Shown here: one piece after another, positions 8,885 to 16,936 of the stretch | Numbering within the stretch: position 1 is the stretch's first letter | Layout of the letters: each line of letters opens with the position of its first letter | NCBI RefSeq assembly: GCF_022811725.1 | Contig: NZ_CP094527.1 | Location: 3,038,001 to 3,102,000 of the forward strand | Source of the DNA: Mucilaginibacter sp. SMC90 | Lineage (GTDB): Bacteria; Bacteroidota; Bacteroidia; Sphingobacteriales; Sphingobacteriaceae | DNA: 64,000 bases | Direction: 5' to 3' | Program-made: the position numbers and the translations under genes | Notes under the pieces: generated by a model | Database searches by the model: none | Told to the model about the DNA's origin: nothing | What the model saw: the letters and a program-made list of their open reading frames with translations, nothing else

Positions 8885-9577
8885 ATGAGCCTGATACTTC
8901 AAATTGAAACAGCAACAACATCTTGTTCGGTAGCCCTTGCCCGTTATGGCGAGGTTTTAGGTTTTAAAGAAATAAACGCCCGTAATGTTCACGCCGAAGT
9001 GATCACTTTATACATAGACGAGCTCCTTAATAGTACCGGCGTAAATTATAATGACCTTGATGCCATTGCAGTAAGCAGCGGCCCCGGTTCATATACGGGT
9101 TTGCGTATAGGAGTATCTACCGCTAAAGGATTATGTTTTGCACTTGATAAGCCGCTTATTGCCGTTGAAACCCTTGAGGCTATGGCTTATGGTATTATCA
9201 ATAACCCCGGTTTTTTTGAAGAGAGCAAAACATTGCTATGCCCAATGATAGATGCACGGCGAATGGAAGTTTATACAGCGTTATTTGATAATGAGGGCAA
9301 TAGGGTACGCGAAACTGCTGCTGATATTATTGATGAAAATAGTTTTGCCAATTATTTAAAAGAAAACAAGATCATCTTTTTTGGCGATGGTGCCGAAAAA
9401 TGCAAAAGCGTTTTAAGCGGTAACCCTAATGCTAAGTTTTTGGATGATTTTGCAAACTCCGCAACTTACCTTACTCAAAAAGCGGCTCAGAAATTTGCTG
9501 ATGCTGCTTTTGAAGATGCGGCATATTATGAGCCTTATTACCTTAAAGATTTTATAGCGGGGAAAAAGGCGTTTTAG
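8885..9577 (+). CDS. tsaB: tRNA threonylcarbamoyladenosine biosynthesis protein TsaB
   Basis: ASKHA-fold partner of TsaD in forming t6A37 on ANN-decoding tRNAs. The N-terminal ILQIETATTSCSVALA phosphate-loop remnant and SSGPGSYTGLRIGVSTAKGL are hallmark motifs; 230 aa is typical. Nine bases after yidD. Its last four bases overlap the end of the convergent minus-strand gene, so no terminator can lie between them. Confidence 0.94.
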   Translation: MSLILQIETATTSCSVALARYGEVLGFKEINARNVHAEVITLYIDELLNSTGVNYNDLDAIAVSSGPGSYTGLRIGVSTAKGLCFALDKPLIAVETLEAMAYGIINNPGFFEESKTLLCPMIDARRMEVYTALFDNEGNRVRETAADIIDENSFANYLKENKIIFFGDGAEKCKSVLSGNPNAKFLDDFANSATYLTQKAAQKFADAAFEDAAYYEPYYLKDFIAGKKAF

Positions 9578-11022
9578 TTATTGGTTTTAAAGATACGGCC
9601 AAACAAACGCCCGAAGAATCCTTTTTCACCCATCGGGATGTAGCTGGAGTTCATAGGATGTTCAATTGTACGGCCAAATTTTAATGAAAAGCCCAGGAAT
9701 ATATCTGCTCCTGTGTAATTGCCTATGTGGTTTATTTGCGTATTATTACCAATTGACGCAAAGGCAAACCGGCCGGTATTTATCAGGCGTTCGGAGCCGA
9801 TAAAAAATTCGGCATTGGGCGATTTTACCATGATTTGCGCACCTATATTGAATAATTTATAATCATCATAAGTGGTTGTTAAAGTTGCAATAAGATTGTT
9901 TTTTTGCACCGAGTTAACCCAGGCACCCGTAAAACCCGAAAAAAACATTTCCTTTTGAGCTACAAGCGTTGGGAAATACCTGAATGTTTTTTCGTCATCA
10001 AGCCAGTAGCTTTTGGATACGCTCAATTCGGCCTTTGCATTGGTTTTTGTGTTGAAGGACGTAACTGCTCCATTAGCCCTGAATAAGTCATATACAGCAT
10101 TATAAATATTCTCTTCGCGGTGTTCGGACGTAATATCTTCAATGTTTGTTGTATTGTCAAAATCAGTAATGGTTGATCGTTTGTTCCAGTGAATGAAACC
10201 AAGGTCTTTTACATTACCTTGTATCAGGATCCCGTCCTCTGTACGGAAAGTTGCACCCATTGATATGGAGGCACCGGGGTTACGAAACGTTGGCAAAAAA
10301 TCGCGGCCATTTAACCTGCCGGGTACGTAACTCCTGTAGTACCGCCCCTGCATATAAACATCAGCATTGTCGTTGCTGGGATCCACCAGGTCCCGGTTAA
10401 TTTGCAGGCTTGACTGTTCTACATCTATTTTATTATACTGTATACCCGAAAGATAGCTCAATTTAAAGCCTATAGACAGTTGTTTGTTAACTTGCTCCCG
10501 GTAGGTATAACTTAACTGATCATACATTTGCAGTAAATAATGATTGTTAAATATATTGTCGTAGTTGTTGTAGGCAAAATTTGAGGGGCCGTCAAGAAAA
10601 GCAACAGATTCATCAGTAGCCAGGCCTCTGCTTTCCATCTTTGTTTGCGCCGAAAACCCCATTTCCACATTGCCGTTCAGGCTTGTAAAAAGCTTAAGCA
10701 TTATAGCATAGGCATTGCCGTTAACATTAAAATGGTTTAATGCATTTTGGCCTATATGCAGGGACGACGTATTGTAATAAGGGGGACTTCCAAATGCGCG
10801 GCTTTTAAGGGGACGCTGCATATGGCCGGTTATAAAAAAATTGGCGTCGAAATTAGGCACGAAAAAATTGAAAGCTACTGCTCTGCTTGAGTCGGGAATG
10901 AAGGCTCTTTGCGATGGATTTTCAAATGAATCGTAAAGTGTGCCCGTGTTATATTGCGAAAATTGTTGAGCCGATACGGATAAAGAACAAAGGGTTAAAA
11001 AAAGAATAGTAAAGATCTTATT
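9574..11022 (-). CDS. DUF5723-like outer-membrane-associated protein
   Basis: Signal peptide from the ATG at 11022 (MNKIFTILFLTLCSLSVSAQ), then QFSQYNTGTLYDSFENPSQR. The remaining ~460 residues alternate polar and aromatic strands (for example MLKLFTSLNGNVEMGFS, LSIGFKLSYLSGI, FASIGNN, IFLGFSLKFG), as expected of a beta-barrel or barrel-associated protein. The pattern resembles the DUF5723 group found in Bacteroidota, but this is recognition by feel and not a search result. No catalytic motif seen. Convergent with tsaB with a 4-bp overlap. Confidence 0.6.
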   Translation of the reverse strand, partial: NKIFTILFLTLCSLSVSAQQFSQYNTGTLYDSFENPSQRAFIPDSSRAVAFNFFVPNFDANFFITGHMQRPLKSRAFGSPPYYNTSSLHIGQNALNHFNVNGNAYAIMLKLFTSLNGNVEMGFSAQTKMESRGLATDESVAFLDGPSNFAYNNYDNIFNNHYLLQMYDQLSYTYREQVNKQLSIGFKLSYLSGIQYNKIDVEQSSLQINRDLVDPSNDNADVYMQGRYYRSYVPGRLNGRDFLPTFRNPGASISMGATFRTEDGILIQGNVKDLGFIHWNKRSTITDFDNTTNIEDITSEHREENIYNAVYDLFRANGAVTSFNTKTNAKAELSVSKSYWLDDEKTFRYFPTLVAQKEMFFSGFTGAWVNSVQKNNLIATLTTTYDDYKLFNIGAQIMVKSPNAEFFIGSERLINTGRFAFASIGNNTQINHIGNYTGADIFLGFSLKFGRTIEHPMNSSYIPMGEKGFFGRLFGRIFKTNN

Positions 11023-11159
11023 CATATTATAGCTCACATACCTTTATTCCAAAACAATTCAAAAAAACAGGCTGGAATTGGTGCCGGTAAAATTTATTAC
11101 AAATTTCTATTTGTTTTGTTCTACGAAATCGGGCGGGTATGGTTGTGTCAATACACAAT

Positions 11160-12749
11160 TTATTTTTTTTGCGAGCTTGTATCCGGAGCGTTTAAACGCA
11201 TACAGAAATTAGTATAAAAGTTCTTATCAGATGCAGTGAGCTGGAAAGCAGCACCATAATAGTTTTTCCAGCCAGGGTTGTTGTTTTCAAAAGCATCGTA
11301 AAAAGGTTTTTTCAAATCGCGCTTTAACATGGGCTGCATGTTTTTAAAATTGATAAAGTATGCTACGTTACTTCGCTCGGCCAGCAGGTTATCAAATTGC
11401 GTATACTGATCTGTTTTACCGATAAACTTACGGTTGAAGTAGGTGTCATTATAACTCTCCAGCTCGGATACCGATGCCGCAAGGATAAGGTAATTGTCAA
11501 TGATCATAAAATAAGGCTTTCTGAAAACGTTGAAAGCATCGCCCAATAAAAAGAAAGGCAGTTTTTCATAGTTAAACTGGCCTACTTTATCGGTAACCAT
11601 ATTACTTATATTCATCATTAACGGAAACAGCTTTGATCCGTCCTTAACAGATATGATAGCAAATTTTTCGAAATAACGGGTTGTTACTATGGCAAACTCA
11701 TTACCAAGTAATTTTTCAAACTCCGGTTTTATAAACAAACCTGCATCTGATTTTACTTTGGTTAAAAGTTCAGTTTTTTCTTTACCCACGCCCGCTTTAT
11801 CGTGCCATTGCGAAAGATCGGCTTCGAATTTTTTGGGATCTGAAATGGCAAAGCTTATGCTGTAAGCTGTTGTAGCTGGAAAAATATCTTTCAGATGATT
11901 TTCTACCGGTTGCTGGGCCGAAAAAATATTTAAATAGCTTGTTGCATTATTTTGTTTAGTAGTAAAACCGTTAAACATTAATGCGTCGCTTTTGTAATTT
12001 AGGTTTAACGCTGCATAGGCAGGCAGCATTCTGAAATTCTTGAACAGATCTGTAGTTTTATTAAGAAACAGCTGGTCAAAAAGCGGGTTAAGCTGATTGT
12101 AATTGATATAAAGGTTTGCAAGTGAGTTGGCGTTTTGCTGTTCGGGCAGCGGTACAAAGCCATTGTGTCCCTTATCCTGTTGGTAAATGGCGCTATGGTC
12201 AATAAGGTCTTTTGAAAAGCTTCCCGAAAAGATATTATCACCTCTCTGGATGATATAAAAATGTTTATCGATTGCTTTTATAAAAATATTAAAGCCTTGG
12301 CTGCCAGCTATCTGCATTGGTGATACCTGCATCGCGTTTTTTGAAGCGCCGGTTAAGTTGTTAAACAGGGCTGCCGAAAAGTTTTTTGAGGCCGATGTTG
12401 TTACCAGTAAGTTAATATCGTCATTATTGGCAGGGTGTAGTGAAATAAAGATGTTTTGCCCCGTAAAAAACTGGCTGAGCGGAGGCGCGGCAACTAATAG
12501 TTTGCGTAATGTATCAAGTTCCTGCAGTTTTTCACGGCCAACAAAAGCATTCAGGAGTTGGTTGCCCGCAAAAATTTCATAAAAGCCTTTTTCGTTAGTG
12601 AATTCAAAAACCGCTACGGCATTATCAGGAATAGCATGCATAACCTGCCCGGTACGCACTCCCGGCGGACTCAAATTTTTAAAATATAATACCGTTACAA
12701 GCACGGTAGCTATAATTAAAAATATAGTGGTTACTATCAGTCGTTTCAT
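11160..12749 (-). CDS. Membrane-anchored protein of unknown function (DUF3352-like?)
   Basis: ATG at 12749 gives MKRLIVTTIFLIIATVLVTVLYF, an uncleaved N-terminal membrane anchor with a long periplasmic part (~500 aa). The start of that part (HAIPDNAVAVFEFTNEKGFYE) and repeated phrases such as FIKPEFEKLLGNEFAIV and NVAYFINFKNMQPML resemble DUF3352-type proteins; I am unsure. No enzymatic motif. It lies 137 bases upstream of the DUF5723-like gene on the same strand, so the two may be co-transcribed. Confidence 0.55.
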   Translation of the reverse strand: MKRLIVTTIFLIIATVLVTVLYFKNLSPPGVRTGQVMHAIPDNAVAVFEFTNEKGFYEIFAGNQLLNAFVGREKLQELDTLRKLLVAAPPLSQFFTGQNIFISLHPANNDDINLLVTTSASKNFSAALFNNLTGASKNAMQVSPMQIAGSQGFNIFIKAIDKHFYIIQRGDNIFSGSFSKDLIDHSAIYQQDKGHNGFVPLPEQQNANSLANLYINYNQLNPLFDQLFLNKTTDLFKNFRMLPAYAALNLNYKSDALMFNGFTTKQNNATSYLNIFSAQQPVENHLKDIFPATTAYSISFAISDPKKFEADLSQWHDKAGVGKEKTELLTKVKSDAGLFIKPEFEKLLGNEFAIVTTRYFEKFAIISVKDGSKLFPLMMNISNMVTDKVGQFNYEKLPFFLLGDAFNVFRKPYFMIIDNYLILAASVSELESYNDTYFNRKFIGKTDQYTQFDNLLAERSNVAYFINFKNMQPMLKRDLKKPFYDAFENNNPGWKNYYGAAFQLTASDKNFYTNFCMRLNAPDTSSQKK

Positions 12750-12835
12750 AGCAGGGGTGTGCAGCAAATATAGAATTTTACCCCACGGCGTTAAAGTAAT
12801 ACTTTCAATTGGTTAACTTAGCTTTTTATATCTGC

Positions 12836-13225
12836 ATGAACAAACAAATAATTATTACTGCTTCGTTTTTGGGTATGCTGGCAGTTATAACCGGTGCCTT
12901 TGGTGCACATGGTTTAAAAGCTGTATTAACACCTTCGCAACTTGAGGTTTGGCATACTGCTGTTCAATATAATTTTTACCATGTATTTGCCTTGTTATTT
13001 CTGGCTGCTTTTGCAGGTAAAAGGGACGGGGGGCTGATATCTGCTGCTCATTATCTGTTCACCTTTGGTATCATTCTGTTTTCAGGATCGTTGTACCTGC
13101 TATCGTGCCGTGATTTGCTTGGCTGGAGCTGGCTTGTATATATGGGCCCAATTACGCCTATAGGTGGTTTATTGTTCATATTAGGCTGGCTTATGCTGGC
13201 GTTGGCTGCTATCCGCAACAAATAA
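12836..13225 (+). CDS. DUF423 family small membrane protein
   Basis: Four predicted membrane helices in 129 residues. The family signature GAFGAHGLK follows the first helix (MNKQIIITASFLGMLAVITG), and the second part has YHVFALLFLAAF and PIGGLLFILGWLMLAL. The ATG at 12836 is preferred over an upstream in-frame start at 12809. Function unknown (YgdD group). It ends 6 bases before priA and is probably co-transcribed with it. Confidence 0.85.
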   Translation: MNKQIIITASFLGMLAVITGAFGAHGLKAVLTPSQLEVWHTAVQYNFYHVFALLFLAAFAGKRDGGLISAAHYLFTFGIILFSGSLYLLSCRDLLGWSWLVYMGPITPIGGLLFILGWLMLALAAIRNK

Positions 13226-13231
13226 TACTGC

Positions 13232-15721
13232 ATGTTAGAGTTTGCCGAAATTGAACATACCGACCGTGAAACACTTTTTGCCGAAGTGATTTTACCATTG
13301 GCTATTTCAAAAAACTACACTTACCGGGTTCCGTATGATCAAAACGATGCTATTGCCATAGGCAAACGGGTTGTTGTGCAGTTTGGTAAAAGCAAACTTT
13401 ATACGGCTATAGTTAAAGAGATAGGTAAACGCGCTCCCGAAAAATATGAGGCAAAATATATCATCGAGATACTGGATGACCGCCCTGTTGTAACCCCTAA
13501 ACAGCTTGAGTTTTGGCAATGGCTGGCAGATTATTATATGTGCAATATCGGCGAGGTTATGAACGCGGCACTGCCGTCGGCTTTAAAGCTGGCCAGCGAA
13601 ACCCGTATTGTACTTAACCGGGAATCTGAGATAGATAAGACCGAGCTTCATGACAAGGAGTTTTTAATTGTTGAAGCCCTCGAAATACAGCCTGAGCTCA
13701 CCATAAGTGATATCACTAAGCTGCTGGGGCAGAAAACTGTGATGCCGATATTGAAAATGATGTTTGAGAAAAACATCATCAATATTTCTGAGGAGGTAAA
13801 CGAACGTTATAAGCCCCGCAAACGCACTTTTATTACACTTAACCCAGTTTACAATAACCAGGATAATTTACGGGAACTGTTCCCGATATTGGAAAAACGT
13901 GCCCCTAAACAGGCCGATGCCTTGCTGGCTTATATCAAACTGTCGCGCCATTCAAAAAGCATCACCAAAAACGAACTTATTGAAGAGAGCGGAGCTGGTG
14001 AATCAAGCATTAAATCGTTGATTGAAAAGGAGATATTCTTTTCGGAAGACAGGAGTGTTAGCCGTCTGCATTTTGAAGAGGAGGATGAAGTTGGCGATAA
14101 TTTTGAATTAAGTGAACAGCAAACAACCGTACTTCAAAGTATCCGCGAGCAGTTCAGGGAGAAAGATGTGACCCTTTTACATGGTGTAACCTCATCGGGT
14201 AAAACACAGTTGTATGTAAGGCTGATAGAAGAGATTATACAAACCGGGAAACAGGTGCTTTACCTGCTGCCTGAAATAGCGCTCACAACCCATATTATTG
14301 AACGGCTCAGGATGTATTTTGGCGGCGATATCGGCGTTTACCATTCGCGTTTTAATGATAACGAAAGGGTGGAGGTTTGGCAGAAGGTTTTAAGCGGCGA
14401 GTACAAGATTGTACTCGGTGCAAGATCATCCGTATTTTTACCTTTTGCTGATTTGGGTTTGATCATTGTTGATGAAGAGCACGAAACTTCCTACAAACAA
14501 TTTGATCCTGCACCGCGCTACAATGCACGTGATGCCGCTATCTTCCTGGCTAATATGCACCAGGGTAAGGTGCTGTTGGGCTCGGCTACGCCATCGTTTG
14601 AAAGCTATTATAACGCCCGTATGCATAAGTACGGTTTTGCTGAACTAACTGAGCGCTTTGGTGGTGTTGAACTTCCAGACGTACAGGTGGTTAGCATTGC
14701 ACAGGAAACCAAGCAGAAAACCATACAATCACACTTTACAAGTGTATTGATGGAGGGCATAAAACAGGCGCTTGAAAATAAGGAGCAGGTAATTTTGTTC
14801 CAGAACCGGCGCGGGTATGCGCCTATCCTGATGTGTAAGGTTTGTGCTTATACCCCAAAATGTATTAATTGTGATGTAAGCCTTACCTACCACAAAAGCA
14901 GCGGTAAGCTGCATTGCCATTATTGTGGTTATAAGGAAGATACGCCATCTATTTGTCCTGCATGCGGATCAACCCATTTGGAGTACAAAGGTTTCGGTAC
15001 CGAAAAAATTGAAGACGAGCTAAGTGTTTTACTCCCCGAAGCCCGGATAGCACGGATGGATTTGGATACAACACGTTCAAGAAACTCTTTGCAAACTATT
15101 CTGAATGATCTGGAGGAGAAAAAGATAGATATATTGGTTGGCACTCAAATGGTGGCCAAGGGACTTGACTTTTCAGACGTTACGCTGATAGGCATCGTTA
15201 ATGCCGATAGTTTGCTGAAATTTCCGGATTATAGGGCCAACGAGCGTGGCTATCAACTGCTTGCACAGGTAAGCGGCAGGGCTGGCCGGCGGGGCAAACA
15301 AGGTAAGGTGGTGGTACAAACCTATGATATTTATCACCGGGTGCTAAAACAGGTGATTGATAACAACTATGCCGATCTTTATTTTACAGAGATGGAAGAG
15401 CGGAAGAACTTTAAATACCCGCCATTCTACCGTATTATTAACCTTGATATCAAGCATAAAAATCCTGATGTTCTCTATAACCAGGCCGAATATCTCGGCG
15501 CACGCCTTCGTGAGCATTTTGGTGAGCGGGTGATAGGCCCGGAGCAGCCGCTTATCAGCAGGATCCGTAATTATTACATCAAAAGTATCATGCTCAAGTT
15601 TGAGAAGGATGGCATCTCTATAGTAAAAGCAAAATCTGTTTTACGGGATGTGATCACCCAATATTATACAACCAAACTTAGCACGGGGAGTATTGTACAG
15701 CCCGATGTTGATCCGTATTAA
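13232..15721 (+). CDS. priA: Primosomal protein N' (replication restart helicase PriA)
   Basis: 3'-5' superfamily 2 helicase that reloads DnaB at stalled forks. An N-terminal 3'-DNA-binding domain (about 15-115) is followed by the helicase core with Walker A GVTSSGKT (318-325) and DEEH box (414-417). The zinc-binding insertion is CKVCAYTPKCINC...CHYCGY...CPACGS (about 535-580). The late motifs GTQMVAKGLDF and QVSGRAGR are intact. Length 829. Confidence 0.96.
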   Translation: MLEFAEIEHTDRETLFAEVILPLAISKNYTYRVPYDQNDAIAIGKRVVVQFGKSKLYTAIVKEIGKRAPEKYEAKYIIEILDDRPVVTPKQLEFWQWLADYYMCNIGEVMNAALPSALKLASETRIVLNRESEIDKTELHDKEFLIVEALEIQPELTISDITKLLGQKTVMPILKMMFEKNIINISEEVNERYKPRKRTFITLNPVYNNQDNLRELFPILEKRAPKQADALLAYIKLSRHSKSITKNELIEESGAGESSIKSLIEKEIFFSEDRSVSRLHFEEEDEVGDNFELSEQQTTVLQSIREQFREKDVTLLHGVTSSGKTQLYVRLIEEIIQTGKQVLYLLPEIALTTHIIERLRMYFGGDIGVYHSRFNDNERVEVWQKVLSGEYKIVLGARSSVFLPFADLGLIIVDEEHETSYKQFDPAPRYNARDAAIFLANMHQGKVLLGSATPSFESYYNARMHKYGFAELTERFGGVELPDVQVVSIAQETKQKTIQSHFTSVLMEGIKQALENKEQVILFQNRRGYAPILMCKVCAYTPKCINCDVSLTYHKSSGKLHCHYCGYKEDTPSICPACGSTHLEYKGFGTEKIEDELSVLLPEARIARMDLDTTRSRNSLQTILNDLEEKKIDILVGTQMVAKGLDFSDVTLIGIVNADSLLKFPDYRANERGYQLLAQVSGRAGRRGKQGKVVVQTYDIYHRVLKQVIDNNYADLYFTEMEERKNFKYPPFYRIINLDIKHKNPDVLYNQAEYLGARLREHFGERVIGPEQPLISRIRNYYIKSIMLKFEKDGISIVKAKSVLRDVITQYYTTKLSTGSIVQPDVDPY

Positions 15722-15772
15722 AGTATTTAATTGAAAGCTTGTCAAAACCATGTCATTGCTGTAAAGGTTAGA

Positions 15773-16819
15773 TAATTCGGAGACAGAATTAGCTTTATAT
15801 AACTAAGCTAATTTTGTTATGCGAATAAACACTACTGACCTCACCTTAAAGCGAAACTATCTCAGTAAGTATCGTTTTTTAGTCAGCGAATATGAGCAGG
15901 TAAAGCGTGGGGAACACCCGGGTTTTAGGTTCGCTAAAGACTTTTATTTGGCTCATGATACCGACCGGAGAAGTTTTCTGAAGTATTACAATCGGTTTAA
16001 ACAATCCGGTAATGAACTCGACTTATTACCTGGTAAACGTGGGCCTAAGTACAGTACACGGCGTCCTGATCCCCAGGATGAACAGCAAGTGCTCGATTTG
16101 CGTTCGCGAGGCTGCAATAAGTTCGAGATAGCAGACCGGTTTAAACAAAAAGCTAATAACTTTACCCCATCGCCTTCAGGGGTGTACAACATCCTGAAGC
16201 GACACAACAAGAACCGTTTAACTGTTACAGATAAGGAAGTAAAGCGAAAGATCATCAAGGAACGCATGGGCCAGTTAGGACATATAGACTGTCATCACCT
16301 GAGTAAAAGTGTGATCAGGGGACAAAACAGGAAGCTGTACCTGCTTTGTGTGTTGGACGATCATTCCCGTCTTGCCTGGGCAGAGGTGATGGAAGATATT
16401 ACCGCCTTGACCACCATGTTTACTTCGCTGCGCTGTATGCAAGCCCTTAAGCGCGAATTTGGTATTCAGTTCGAAGAGATCATCGCTGATAACGGCCCTG
16501 AATTTGGCACCTCTACCAGCTTAAATAAGAAAAACCATCCCTTTGAACGAATGTTGGTGGAAACTGGTATCAAAAGAAGATATATGAAACCTTACCGCCC
16601 GCAGACGAACGGCAAGGTAGAACGTTTTTGGCGTACACTTAAAGAAGATCTGATCGAAGACACCGATTTTGACAGCTTCGAAGAATTGGAGGATGAATTG
16701 CTCAAGTACCTCGTTTACTATAACTGGGAAAGGCCGCATCAGGGTATTAACGGCAAAAAACCTATTGAAATGGCAGCCTTAAACAACAAATAAAAACACC
16801 TGATTCTGTCTCCGAATTA
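15773..16819 (+). mobile_element. Short DDE-transposase insertion sequence, about 1.05 kb
   Basis: A single transposase gene is enclosed by perfect 17-bp inverted repeats: TAATTCGGAGACAGAAT at 15773-15789 and its complement ATTCTGTCTCCGAATTA at 16803-16819. Similarity of the flanks extends a few bases outward with one gap (GTTAGA / TCTAAAC-like), so the true ends may be slightly further out. No clear target duplication is seen. It appears complete and possibly active. Confidence 0.85.
15819..16793 (+). CDS. IS481-like DDE transposase
   Basis: 324 aa. The N-terminal helix-turn-helix regions (about 40-130, including RRSFLKYYNRFKQSG and GCNKFEIADRF) are followed by an integrase-core fold with the catalytic triad D157 (GHIDCH), D224 (IADNGPEFG) and E268 (NGKVERFWRTL). 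The C-terminus YYNWERPHQGINGKKPIE is typical of IS481/IS3-type enzymes. One uninterrupted frame with no programmed frameshift, favouring IS481 over IS3. Located inside perfect 17-bp terminal repeats. Confidence 0.9.
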   Translation: MRINTTDLTLKRNYLSKYRFLVSEYEQVKRGEHPGFRFAKDFYLAHDTDRRSFLKYYNRFKQSGNELDLLPGKRGPKYSTRRPDPQDEQQVLDLRSRGCNKFEIADRFKQKANNFTPSPSGVYNILKRHNKNRLTVTDKEVKRKIIKERMGQLGHIDCHHLSKSVIRGQNRKLYLLCVLDDHSRLAWAEVMEDITALTTMFTSLRCMQALKREFGIQFEEIIADNGPEFGTSTSLNKKNHPFERMLVETGIKRRYMKPYRPQTNGKVERFWRTLKEDLIEDTDFDSFEELEDELLKYLVYYNWERPHQGINGKKPIEMAALNNK

Positions 16820-16921
16820 CTAAACACTTACAATTGCGAGCGTAGCGTGGCAACCGCACGGAAGCATAGACACCCTGTATAGCATGCGATTGCTTCGTCG
16901 TTCCTCCTCGCAATGACATGT
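16820..16921. repeat. Copy (or half copy) of the GTCATTGCGAGG repeat family
   Basis: Read on the minus strand this begins CATGTCATTGCGAGGAGGAA and contains CGAAGCAATCGCATGCTATA, matching the element at 3435-3580 with small changes. The left partner of its terminal repeat (CATGTCATTGC) lies at 15749-15759, on the other side of the IS. No gene. Confidence 0.65.
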
Positions 16922-16936
16922 AGGGGCGAGATGTAA

